Shown here piece after piece: positions 55,301 to 61,485 of a DNA stretch of 64,000 nucleotides. The position numbers were made by a program, and so were the translations under genes. This DNA is from Bacillaceae bacterium (GTDB lineage: Bacteria > Bacillota > Bacilli > Bacillales > Alkalibacillaceae), in contig JACDOD010000006.1 in the NCBI GenBank assembly GCA_017656265.1, forward strand, positions 103,504 through 167,503, read 5' to 3'. The number at the start of each line of letters is the position of its first letter. Position 1 is the stretch's first letter. Below the pieces are notes generated by a model. The model was not told where the DNA came from and did no database searches. It worked only from the letters and a program-made list of their open reading frames with translations.

Positions 55301-58111
55301 CAGGCCGTAGGTGCAACCGCAGCGATCGCGTACTCTCTTGATGGCGAGGAAAAAGAAGAGGTGATCGGCACCACAGAAGTTCCCGTACCAACGGTAACCA
55401 TCGATGCACCGCGCCATATTTCCAATGAAGATATGGAACTCACCGTGAAAGGATATGCACCAGCCGGCAGTACCGTCGAAGTCTATGACGGTCAGGTACT
55501 GCTCGGAAGCGCCAAAGCATCGCCGACGGGACTCTGGAAACTGGATACCGCACTGGCCGGATCTAAAGAAGAAGGCTACCACCAGCTGCAGGCAGATGCC
55601 ATCTGGAACGGTGAAACTTACACATCAGAGCCAATTGATGTACTATACAATCCGGACTTCCCGCATCTGGTGAGCATGTCCATGGAACAGCCAGAGGGAA
55701 GAAAGGTCAGCTTTGAAATCGGTGATACGATTGCACGATTCCCATATGTGGTCGTTCCAGGAAGACCATTTACCTTCTATCTGGAATTTGACGAACCGGA
55801 TAAAGTGACCGATGTCAGCGTCCGTATCGGATCCGAGGAGGACGGCGTCACAGGGGAAGCTACCCTTCAAGATAACGGATTATTTAAAGCTGTGGTCACC
55901 CCGAGAAGATGGCCGGAAGGAAAGGTTTATGTGGATTACGACGTCGAAGAATCAGAGTTTGCGGGTATGACCAGGGAACAGTTGATTGCCGGACTTCCAG
56001 AATGGGCCACCCGCGCTATTCCAGAACGGGCCATGCCAATCATGGAAGAAACCGAATGGAAATCAGGCGAACTGGATCACCAGAAACAGGCTTCCCTGGG
56101 AAGTGCCAGCGTATTCATTGAAGAACGCTCCGAAACGGTAGAAATTGATGATACAAAAGTACAGCCAAAAACCATTACGGTAAACGGGGAAGAGGTCACG
56201 ATCTGGGGCTCCTCCTTCAGCAGCGCTGAGGTGAACGGCGAGCTCCGAGTCAGTCTGGATCTGCTGGTTTCAGAAGAGCAGGCCGAACTGCTATCTATAG
56301 ATGATACCGTAGCTCAGTCGGATCAGATGCATGCAGCAGGATTTATAAAAGCCGCTAAGAAAGGCTACGATATTTACAGCAATGCCAGTGATGTATATGA
56401 TGCCTTGAATGAACTTGGACCATCCGACACCTTTGAATGGGCAACCGGCGAGTTCCACAAAATGTTCAGGGATGCCCGGAAAATCTGCGACCCTTATATC
56501 CGCAGAAGAACCCTTGGACTCCTTGACGGCTGGTGGAAAGATGACGTCCGGCGCCCAGAAATCGTCCGTCAAACGACGATGTTCTATCCGGACGGAGTTG
56601 CCGAATTCTGGGATGAAGTGATGAAAGAAGTTCAGGTTACGGCTACTGAAAAGGCAAGAAAATACGTTGACTGGCAGCTTGAACACAATGAATGTGACGG
56701 CCCTGAAGCAGATCCGCACTGGATCCACGATCCGAGCGGATACGTGTATGAAGTGACGGAAGACAACCGCATTGAGGACGTCACCGCAACGGCCCTCTTC
56801 CGCGCCAGTGAAAACGACAGATGGACCGTCTGGGACGCCGAATGGTATGGCCAGCAAAACCCACAGCAGACCGATACACAGGGAAAATACGGCTGGGATG
56901 TACCGGCCGGACAGTGGAAAGTCATGTATGAAAAAGACGGCTACGAAACAGCATACAGTGACGTGCTTACAGTACCGCCGCCACACTTTGATGTGAACAT
57001 TCCAATGACATCACTGGAGGCCCCGACAGTGGAGCAGGCAGTGGCTGAAACAACCGGATTAACCGTATCCTTCAGCAAGTATGTGGAAGTCAACAGTTTC
57101 AGCAGCAGTACCGTAAGCATCACATTGTCTGGATCTGATGAGCAGATAGCTGGAACATGGGCACCATCGGATCAGGTAACGGACCAGGATGGAGATGAGG
57201 TCGCAACCACTTTCGTATTTACGCCGGATGAGGAATGGACCGCAGGCGGTGAAGTGGAACTGACGATTCAAAAATTAATTCAAAGCTATGCAGGAATTCC
57301 AATGAATCAGGACTATACGGTAACCCTTGAGGTAACAGAACCCGTGCAGGATGATCCAGGGGATGGAACTGACCCAGGTGATGGCAGTGATCCTGGAGAT
57401 GGAAGCGATCCAGGTGACGGTGGTGATCCCGGAGATGGAGGTGACCAGCCTGACGATGGAGATGATCAGCAGCCAGGAGATGGTGATGAACCGGATGCCG
57501 GAGACGATCAGCCAGGCGACGACGCGAATAACGATGAACCAACTTACACACCAGTTCGAGACATCGATATTGAAGAAAAGCTTGTCATCATAGAAGCTGG
57601 AGATTCATCTCAGCAGCTGCATGTAGATATCAGCCCATCTTATGCTTCCAACAAGCGGATCGTCTGGGAGAGCAGCGATGAAGAAGTAGTAACCGTAGAC
57701 CGATATACAGGAGAGATCACACCAGAAGAACCAGGAGTAGTCAGAGTTTCTGCGAAATCCATCAGCGGAGGAAAAACCGATTCAATCATCGTGATCGTTC
57801 TGCCAGAGGATACAAAGGAATGGGAGTTTGATACAAAGGTACCTGTTGATAAAGTCTTTAACATCCAATTTAACACCATTATGAAAGTATTAAAGGAAAC
57901 CATTGGAGAGTATATAACCGTCTATGATCAATACGGATACGAGGTAGACATAACCATTGAACAAGATGAATCAGGCAAAGTTATATCCGTCACACCAGAG
58001 GAGCCATACGACCAGGAAGAAAACTACTACCTCTACATCGATCAGGAACTCGAATCATCCGGAGGAGAACCACTCAAACAATCCGTCATCGTCCCATTCC
58101 AGACCAAATAG
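46370..58111 (+). CDS. Giant secreted multi-domain subtilisin-like protease (3,913 residues)
   Basis: The gene has 3,914 codons. Residues 18-42 form a signal or anchor helix. A peptidase S8 domain follows: Asp118 (VVDSGID), His151 (GHGTHVAG), Asn243 (SGNE) and Ser304 (SGSSYAAPFVSG), so it should be active. Then, approximately: FN3 (415-510), two SwmB/Ig-like (521-765), four FN3 (791-1157), a propeller with ATNLV and DTNxxxDIY-type blades (1161-1514), two FN3, a second propeller (1697-2110) with a DRDADEDGIFDE calcium-type loop, two FN3, carboxypeptidase-regulatory-like domains (about 2583 and 2781), a DUF11-like domain (2884-3000), further Ig/Cna-like domains, a GD-rich linker (3661-3724), a Big_2 (3727-3812) and a Big_5-like end. 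No SLH or LPXTG. ATG 46370 has no clear ribosome site; TTG 46388 is possible. Confidence 0.9.
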   Translation: MGVGFVLNVNIEESDQKVLKITVTILAALTLLLGMFMLMNVIHGKHVHAAVVTDDGDAGMESSSRLIANAFSGDIDPLHNKGKAHLWGFYSTGTYEAWNQIQKTNLRESRPVVVAVVDSGIDSEHEALKDRVLEGKSLIDDSKGLTDQAGHGTHVAGVIAGVTGKFDVKLLPVKVLDENLTADISDVAEAIRWAADWEGDNGEKVSVINLSLGKREQEPPEELKKAVDYARDQDIVIVAASGNEAQPVQGYYPASLDGVLAVSTGTKDRQLSKTSNIDTDLIAPGIDIMSTLPGNAYGERSGSSYAAPFVSGAAALLKLSYPEATVSQIMRTLLRNQAVNQETPHLSIPESLDHLSITAFKQFFQTSRLSWLFLKVNQTGETANDAQPDSTVVEGETSQTNNESTSSTTESTEDTNPPAWPEGAEVTASKVTDTSIELTWTEATDDTGLKGYHVYVDVNTAPYTEMTVTDSVYTVENLSPSTSYTFTIEAIDQNDLSAKLTSQPIQTLDDLSNQTTQNTDTTPPVLTGDNLVLSEFVVLTLNEGLDETAIPPTNVFTVNVNGESRSVSSVNVQNNIADVLTILDISMPEAPESEDSYVVLTLNEPVQTEDQVTVSYVLPDNMDHALRDAAGNTAEPFSGQPAMNLTGPMFFGGMANGDRIILIFAPYFDQLDESQTVSPDAFQVIADETQINVSSVVISNDDSYMDEVQGDSPPEMEFDPAFVILTLETPVQYGQRITLNYTKPSSGEPAIQDINGDRTASISQAELENRTSEVTEPPKDGEDPVDPSPEMPVWPEGSEVTVVSKSMTSVELQWDPADENTSFYQVLDQNQYHGAYVQGATTTTVEGLSPGTEYTFIVEACNAFEQCTPGPSITVITASDDSSPPTWPDGSKVSFPTVASTSVEISWPAAQDDSGIKGYNVYVNDSTETHNETLITGTGYTVTGLQMKTSYTFTIEAVDLGGNTVSLTSQEVQTTGDQQAPEWPENSYLTPYNKTLTSVTVEWPEATDDVGVTQYRIEVDGVEVAVVDGTERMYEVTGLEPETFYTIDVYAGDDAGNWSGALTAVPETESPAPPWNLSWRADSSSITLNWNDPFMVTPDSYTITRNGEAIASGLTQTYYEDTDPAVEPGQEYEYKVYAVYESVEGLQESLSQSVMVIKDFYVRTTLVSTDSSGENIGARSTTISTDGKWAAIAGEEGGAYVHNLETGETEFVSYLPDGQELMAYLYNLDLSHDGSKVLFSTRYNVYLHDRDTKETINLTDVGYYSKNVYSPSMSDDGNVIAFFSEYADLVPDDDNGEGIDLFIYDRNADEIERVASGVDYQLSTDVSPDGRYVVFHSRKAFVQNDTNETLDIYLYDRETKEIKLISEAIDGNSGDKFSTYPSISRNGNVIVFQSRATNLVENANVSTYRDQVYAYFSDTDQLVQISEKAINGSTVPKVSPDGRFIAYEKEIYRNGGFVNRVVLHHIDTGVEMIISYDQDGNEAFGQRPRISDNQRIIYERGDRAYVAFFGGSELDQSAPEWPSSAEVTIANVGPAQATLSWPQATDDNQIKFYDLFKDGQYVRSFGPSTSTHTVGELSPETSYQFSIRAVDMYGNWSEPITAAVTTVQEMDEPKNVSFKPYEFGAYITWEPPENASFWPDQLEYTLHINGMDHRIRSATEALVRELEPDTTYHATLIATDPDGNQSKQAELQIETSALGSGLSISRVSLNENGKESDYRSDYPATDESGRYVVFQTRAALVSGDTNDEVDIYLKDRETGELQLISLGVNGQLGNGASQHPSISSDGTRIVYESTASNLVENDTNGQSDIFLFDTITSEVKRISVASDGTESTADSIHPVISGDGKHVAFKAETGAGLVPEDETSHLWDLYVHDIEKGITYRLTDGTEDPGYSSIKEGTGEVQDISISDEGRFIAFGLEFDTEIWDPSSMEHIHLIDRDADEDGIFDEEGAVSSEKVTEGIYERSSPAISGDGTYLTYSGPTWSGGYHFVFLYNLETGEEIKVSRTATGDDGYGGSGSPVISDDGRYVAFASSGENLVPGDTNDETDIYLYDRETDWLERITMTPAGEADDYSWQPAISGNGKTVVFASEATNLVDSDTNDQRDIFAIDMDRMAPTWPSGDDVLRAAGTAQTFVTLNWEAASDDVMVSSYHIYQNGQKIATVDGKKLQYTVTGLEPETTYTFRVEAVDRSGNVSSDGPSISVTTMEEIKGEAALIATANQGGTVDLTWDPSTSEQGTGYRVLRWKEGEEPEVIATIDSLATTTYTDENLAAGTTYFYQIELMTSSDQNYPYSVETSVTTPELTVGELTWNVNRTSFPFRLAKLGDNLEVTLTADPNQTAEAVLTYLEWDGDQTAEKEKIIPLTESEETAGQYTGEVTVETGMAKLLSILPKLSDQQGSMKEGDPVNVNLTVSSNVTVDIDAEAESHILSESTLIIWSEEKQTGITQGLGDPKSYSFTEIIPAEDYHIRILHDESGRVLAELTDLQIKAGMENPFALTSKVPAEINVRVTGPENNVFEEIEAHVFNSEGDIIGSGSPDYRGWIRPARGTALFSGDEVTISIEGMEWPYKEDVSKTLVLTPGDNNINLEVPWWKTATIQGTVTDSEGNPMSGVEITASQDHPTHEWRTINRRTTADETGAYSVTVYPGEAKIYGAVPGNSNWAVATKTLTPEEDQTITHNLTVKKIQEATVYVEIKTKYIGDDSWQVLSPDEVDGRTLYHYHSKLYSPRGRTQFRGPYPLKTKGIPGDEVKLCFEGHEADLPDGCGTATLDENLEATVTVELEQTGGYVEGTVTTADGSPVTRSMTRLYRVNDEGEREHIRTYYQYNDQGEYRVWVPEAGSYMLEVRERYSSPMSTIEFQINEGDILTKNITLVSSGLFAGKDGNDILPLKDEVTPGTDVSFRVSYNNNSSQTVQDASLNILVPAGTEFIREALTLNGEPVADSDLTTTASGFEVYIGSLPPDSEGVLRYTLTVVDTFTDQAVGATAAIAYSLDGEEKEEVIGTTEVPVPTVTIDAPRHISNEDMELTVKGYAPAGSTVEVYDGQVLLGSAKASPTGLWKLDTALAGSKEEGYHQLQADAIWNGETYTSEPIDVLYNPDFPHLVSMSMEQPEGRKVSFEIGDTIARFPYVVVPGRPFTFYLEFDEPDKVTDVSVRIGSEEDGVTGEATLQDNGLFKAVVTPRRWPEGKVYVDYDVEESEFAGMTREQLIAGLPEWATRAIPERAMPIMEETEWKSGELDHQKQASLGSASVFIEERSETVEIDDTKVQPKTITVNGEEVTIWGSSFSSAEVNGELRVSLDLLVSEEQAELLSIDDTVAQSDQMHAAGFIKAAKKGYDIYSNASDVYDALNELGPSDTFEWATGEFHKMFRDARKICDPYIRRRTLGLLDGWWKDDVRRPEIVRQTTMFYPDGVAEFWDEVMKEVQVTATEKARKYVDWQLEHNECDGPEADPHWIHDPSGYVYEVTEDNRIEDVTATALFRASENDRWTVWDAEWYGQQNPQQTDTQGKYGWDVPAGQWKVMYEKDGYETAYSDVLTVPPPHFDVNIPMTSLEAPTVEQAVAETTGLTVSFSKYVEVNSFSSSTVSITLSGSDEQIAGTWAPSDQVTDQDGDEVATTFVFTPDEEWTAGGEVELTIQKLIQSYAGIPMNQDYTVTLEVTEPVQDDPGDGTDPGDGSDPGDGSDPGDGGDPGDGGDQPDDGDDQQPGDGDEPDAGDDQPGDDANNDEPTYTPVRDIDIEEKLVIIEAGDSSQQLHVDISPSYASNKRIVWESSDEEVVTVDRYTGEITPEEPGVVRVSAKSISGGKTDSIIVIVLPEDTKEWEFDTKVPVDKVFNIQFNTIMKVLKETIGEYITVYDQYGYEVDITIEQDESGKVISVTPEEPYDQEENYYLYIDQELESSGGEPLKQSVIVPFQTK
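57352..57540 (+). repeat. 18-bp coding repeat encoding the GD-rich linker
   Basis: Units such as GATCCAGGTGATGGCAGT repeat about every 18 bases within the giant gene and encode DPGDGS/DPGDGG-type hexapeptides, changing to QPDDGD and EPDAGD forms. This is a flexible, acidic, probably length-variable hinge before the last two Ig-like domains. Confidence 0.85.
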
Positions 58112-58112
58112 G

Positions 58113-58178
58113 TGGTGCCTGTCACCTCCCGAATTTTGTCGAAAGACTCTGCGAGGATCATCCCCGCAGAGTCTTTAT
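58113..58178 (+). terminator. Degenerate dispersed element and terminator of the giant gene
   Basis: A decayed copy of the dispersed element (GGTGCCTGTCACC...TTTTGTCGAA) at 58113-58144 runs into the hairpin AAAGACTCTGCG / CGCAGAGTCTTT at 58142-58176 with a short AT tail. It is the likely end of the giant transcript. Confidence 0.8.
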
Positions 58179-58235
58179 TAATGGTTTGAATATCCAGGCT
58201 ATACCATTGGTTCGAAAATTATTTAGCCCAGAACA

Positions 58236-58350
58236 TAAAAATGCCTCACTTCTGAGTAAGATAACGTAGGTTTCCCGACCATTGCATCTTACCGCAGAAG
58301 GAGGCAAGTCTAATGAAGGACAACAATAGTTTATCACATACAACATAGAA
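58236..58350 (+). mobile_element. Left-end remnant of an IS200/IS605-family element
   Basis: A nested inverted repeat (GCCTCACTTCTG 58243-58254 with CAGAAGGAGGC 58295-58305; GTAAGAT 58256-58262 with ATCTTAC 58286-58292) precedes an ATG at 58313 that starts MKDNNSLSHTT and then hits TAG, where IS200-type TnpA proteins continue with WNCKYH. The structure, with the ribosome site inside the hairpin, is that of an IS200 leader. Everything after about codon 12 has lost similarity. The rest of 58351-58548 shows nothing recognisable. Confidence 0.75.
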
Positions 58351-58548
58351 TTGCTACATTATGTCTACATCATAAGAAAGCATACAGAAGGTTAACCTAA
58401 GATTATTCGCCATTCTAGTTAGCTCGATTTTGATTATATCTGATTAAAAATCTTGTAAAATTTATAAAACCATCTCCTACCCCAGGCTTTTAGCGAAATT
58501 TGTCACACGAATCTCCTAAAATTCAAAAACTGGTGTCGAATGACCCTT

Positions 58549-58583
58549 ATTTTTTCAAAACCCTATAGAGATTTTGAAAAAAT
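58549..58583. promoter_or_regulatory. Perfect 12-bp inverted repeat upstream of the sigma gene
   Basis: ATTTTTTCAAAA (58549-58560) and TTTTGAAAAAAT (58572-58583) form a perfect inverted repeat with an 11-base centre, about 105 bases before the sigma gene start. It could be an operator or a weak terminator; it cannot be decided from sequence. Confidence 0.5.
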
Positions 58584-58688
58584 TAAGCTGAAAAATTGCA
58601 AAATCGAGATGTGAACGAACGGAAAAATTCTATTATGATCATCATTACCGCGGAATAGGTCGAAAGGCGCGCTTTTCAGAAAGAGGTA

Positions 58689-59195
58689 ATGATGAAAGGA
58701 TTCTCCTATGAGGAAGTGGTGGCACAGTACGAGAACATGATCTATCACGTGATCCACCGCCTGGGGATTCGTGACCCCCATCATGAGTTTTATCATGAAG
58801 GGCTGCTCGCCCTCTGGGAAGCCAGTGAAAAATATGACGAGAAAAAAGGGGAGTTCCCGCCCTTTGCCTACTTCATCATCCGGAGCCGCATCATCGATTA
58901 CATGAGAAAAAAACGTCGCTACTTAGAGCAGGAAGCACTTACCGAAGAATACCCTGTCATTGGAACAGAACAAACCGAAATCGAGGAATTCGATCCCCAT
59001 TTCTGGCGCACTGTCCGCAATCAACTCACAGATAAACAATGGATTTACATTAAGGGTCACATTGTAGAAGGAAAATCACTTGCTGAAATCGCAACGGATC
59101 ATGACACCACTGTGGACGCAGTAAAGAACTGGGGAAGGCTAGCTAAAAAGAAGCTGAGGAACTGTGAATATTTGAAGGAGCAGTATGGTTCTTGA
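58689..59195 (+). CDS. Sigma-70 family RNA polymerase sigma factor (short, ECF/ComX-like)
   Basis: A 168-residue sigma factor with region 2 (YEEVVAQYENMIYHVIHRL...EFYHEGLLALWEASEKYDEKKGEFPPFAYFIIRSRIIDYMRKKRR, about residues 6-75) and region 4 (LTDKQWIYIKGHIVEGKSLAEIATDHDTTVDAVKNWGRLAKKKLR, about 112-160). It lacks regions 1 and 3. Similar short sigma factors in Firmicutes include competence (ComX/SigH-like) and orphan types. AGAGGT precedes the ATG. No anti-sigma gene is adjacent. The 3' flank is a 21-bp-phased repeat array before the first terminator. Confidence 0.85.
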   Translation: MMKGFSYEEVVAQYENMIYHVIHRLGIRDPHHEFYHEGLLALWEASEKYDEKKGEFPPFAYFIIRSRIIDYMRKKRRYLEQEALTEEYPVIGTEQTEIEEFDPHFWRTVRNQLTDKQWIYIKGHIVEGKSLAEIATDHDTTVDAVKNWGRLAKKKLRNCEYLKEQYGS

Positions 59196-59221
59196 AAAGA
59201 ATATTGTGGGAAATGAGTGTC

Positions 59222-59560
59222 AGTTTGTAAAAAAACAGCTTGGGGATGTAGGATACCGTGTTGCAGTTGTAAGAAAGTGACTCGAAGTTGTAGGATTCTG
59301 TGCTGTAGTTGTAAGAAAAATGTACCCAGTTGAAGGATACCGTGCTACAGTTGTAAGAAAAATGCACCCAGTTGGAGGAATCCGCACTGTAGTTGTAAGA
59401 AAAAATGCACCCAGTTGAAAGATTCCGCACTACAGTTGTAAGAAACCAGCTCGAAGTTGTAAAATTCCACATTACAGTTGTAAGAAAATCACGCACAGTT
59501 GTAAAATCATACATTTTAGAAGCAGGAAAAATGTCCACAGTTGTAGAAAGCAATCTGCAT
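59222..59560. repeat. 21-bp-phased AGTTGTA array A (3' of the sigma gene)
   Basis: The heptamer AGTTGTA (or AGTTGAA/GGA) recurs at 59265, 59286, 59307, 59328, 59349, 59370, 59391, 59413, 59434, 59455, 59476, 59497 and 59539, every 21 bases with a single one-base slip. Degenerate copies at 59222 and 59244 precede it. Spacer sequences alternate between a GAAAAATGCACCC type and a GGATACCGTGCT type, giving a weaker 42-bp period. All boxes point the same way. The array falls between the sigma gene stop and the first terminator (59689), so it is probably transcribed. Confidence 0.9.
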
Positions 59561-59688
59561 CATGTAAAAAGCACTCGTATTTTCAAATCCCATAATACAG
59601 ATGTGAAAAATCAATCATAGCCCAATCCCTCAAGCGATTAAAGAATGTCTTTCATCTGAAGTATCATGCATCCAAATTAAAAAGGGAA

Positions 59689-59743
59689 AAACCAGAAGGC
59701 TCCATCCCCGAAGATCAGCCTGCAGCGGGGCCTTCTGGTTTTA
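59689..59743 (+). terminator. Intrinsic terminator after array A
   Basis: A nested stem (AACCAGAAGGC with GCCTTCTGGTT; inner CCCCG / CGGGG) is followed by TTTTATC. It is the first terminator downstream of the sigma gene. Confidence 0.82.
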
Positions 59744-59811
59744 TCAAAATTCCATTCCTTCATTTCCATGAATATCTTCAACAATTTCTTCAAAAACATA
59801 AGGAGGTTCAT

Positions 59812-60759
59812 ATGATTATCCTTCCTCACCAAAAACCTTTCCATCTTAATCAGTTGGAGGCTCTTGTTCCCCGGATGAGCCAAAAGGATCCTCTCTATTT
59901 AAAGTTAAAAGACATTCTTCATCGGGAAAAGGCGGGTTATGAAGGGGAGGTTTCCCTGGATTACTACTATAATCTTCTCAACCTCGACCCTTATCCCACC
60001 CTACATAGCCTCCGCCTAAAGAACGGAGATACCTACTTTCAAATCGACACGCTCATCCTGTTCCCAAATGTTTTCTTGATTATTGAAGTGAAAAACACCA
60101 GTGGTCTCCTCAAATATCATGCTGACACCGGACTGCTGGTGAGAGAAAATGAAAATGGGAAACTGGAGCGATTCGATGATCCTCAGACCCAGGTAAAAAT
60201 TCAAAAGCTTCAGTTTTCAACGTATCTGAAAAAACATAACCTTACGCAAAACCCTATTAGTACCCTGGTTGTGTTCGCCCATCCATATGCTATTCTAGAA
60301 ATCAGTGGACAGGCCCCCAATCTTATTCTTCCTTCTAAACTGATGGATCAAATCCCCGCCCTCCAGAAAAAATACAAAAACTCTCATGTGAAACGCCCAG
60401 AACTTATCGCTCTTGGGGAACATCTCGCAAGAGCACACACCCCGAAAATCAAAAACATCGTAAAAGATTTCAATATCTCGCCATCCCGAATCAAAAATGG
60501 AGTCCGCTGCACCTCCTGCCAAACCGACATGATGATCCGCCAAAAACAGAACTGGCGCTGTCCAACATGCCAGCACAAAGATCGCTTCGCACACATCCCC
60601 GCTCTCCAGGACTTCAAACGGATTTACGGTCCAGAAATCACCATTCAGCAGGCATGCCTTTTCTTGTGCGTAACACCCCGAGTCGCAAACTATTTACTGC
60701 ACACAGCCGGATGCAAAAAAGTAGGAAAAACCAAAGGTGCAAAGTACATTATTCCTTAA
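59812..60759 (+). CDS. NERD domain-containing protein
   Basis: A 315-residue protein with a nuclease-related (NERD) domain: GYEGEVSLDYYYNLLNL (about 43-59), then FQIDTLILFPNVFLIIEVKNTSG (about 77-99), the D...E-x-K pattern of the restriction-endonuclease-like core. The C-terminal half carries a four-cysteine zinc ribbon (CTSCQTDMMIRQKQNWRCPTCQ, about 229-250) and a helical tail with a helix-turn-helix look (ITIQQACLFLCVTPRVANYLLHTAG). This suggests DNA binding. AAGGAGG precedes the ATG. It is flanked on both sides by AGTTGTA arrays. Confidence 0.87.
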   Translation: MIILPHQKPFHLNQLEALVPRMSQKDPLYLKLKDILHREKAGYEGEVSLDYYYNLLNLDPYPTLHSLRLKNGDTYFQIDTLILFPNVFLIIEVKNTSGLLKYHADTGLLVRENENGKLERFDDPQTQVKIQKLQFSTYLKKHNLTQNPISTLVVFAHPYAILEISGQAPNLILPSKLMDQIPALQKKYKNSHVKRPELIALGEHLARAHTPKIKNIVKDFNISPSRIKNGVRCTSCQTDMMIRQKQNWRCPTCQHKDRFAHIPALQDFKRIYGPEITIQQACLFLCVTPRVANYLLHTAGCKKVGKTKGAKYIIP

Positions 60760-60765
60760 ATAAGG

Positions 60766-60819
60766 AAACCAGAAGGTCGTTCCAGGATGTACATTCTGCG
60801 AAGAGCCTTCTGGTTTTTT
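60766..60819 (+). terminator. Intrinsic terminator of the NERD gene
   Basis: The stem AAACCAGAAGG / CCTTCTGGTTT is followed by TTTTTTA, a few bases after the stop. It shares the ACCAGAAG arm with the terminators at 35219 and 59689. Confidence 0.88.
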
Positions 60820-60911
60820 ATTGGAGTTGCTGAGTATTTGCTTAGTTGGGTTGTAAATATATTCCTGGTAGCGGATGAATTGAGGTTGATCATGCAAGAA
60901 TTTCTTCTTGA

Positions 60912-61375
60912 AGTTGTAGAAATAAGCATCCTAGTTGTAGGATTATACCCTTCAGTTGTAGGATAAGGAATCACAGTTGTAGAATTCCTCGCTGCAGTTG
61001 TAAAAAAACAGCTCATAGTTGTAAGATTCCACGATCCAGTTGTAAGAAAAATACTTCGAGGTGTAGAAAATTCTCAGCTGTAGTTGTAAGAAAACCGCTC
61101 ATAGTTGAAGGAATCCGTGCTGCAGTTGTAAGAAAAATGCACTCAGTTGAAGGATACCGCACTTCAATTGTAAGAAAACAGCTCAAAGTTGTAGAATTCC
61201 CAGCTATAGTTGTAGAAAAATAGCTCCCCGTTGAAAGGTTCCGTACTGCAGTTGTAAGAAACCCACTCACAGTTGTAGGATACCGTAATCCAGTTGTAAG
61301 AAACCCATACTCCTTTGTAAAATTCCCCGCTGCAGCTGCGGATAAAATCCCACAGTTGAAAAAAGTATTAATAGC
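60912..61375. repeat. 21-bp-phased AGTTGTA array B (3' of the NERD gene)
   Basis: AGTTGTA or a close variant lies at 60912, 60933, 60954, 60975, 60996, 61017, 61038, 61059, 61082, 61103, 61124, 61145, 61166, 61187, 61208, 61229, 61250, 61271, 61292, 61313, 61334 and 61354, about 22 boxes at 21-base steps with only rare one- to two-base slips. Boxes are all on the plus strand; interspersed text varies. The array is bracketed by two intrinsic terminators (60766 and 61428). Confidence 0.9.
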
Positions 61376-61427
61376 ATTATTTCTTTTAGCTGTAGGGTCC
61401 TTCCCAATCAATATCCCTATAGAATGA

Positions 61428-61485
61428 AAAAGCCTGAAGCCCCCCGTCCCCGCAGATTAACCCACAGAGGGGGCTTCAGGTTTTA
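61428..61485 (+). terminator. Intrinsic terminator after array B
   Basis: A perfect 12-bp stem, CCTGAAGCCCCC / GGGGGCTTCAGG, with TTTT after it. No gene lies between the previous terminator and this one, so it may end a non-coding transcript through array B or face readthrough. Confidence 0.85.

Noticed and set aside
56291..56986. 231-codon minus-strand frame inside the giant gene
   Set aside because: It is antisense to a continuous coding frame and has no ribosome site or recognisable motif.
58158..58346. 62-codon minus-strand frame
   Set aside because: It is the shadow of the giant-gene terminator and IS200 leader hairpin.
7838..61375. Possible CRISPR arrays at the tandem repeats
   Set aside because: Repeats are directly adjacent with no unique spacers of constant length, and no cas genes are present.
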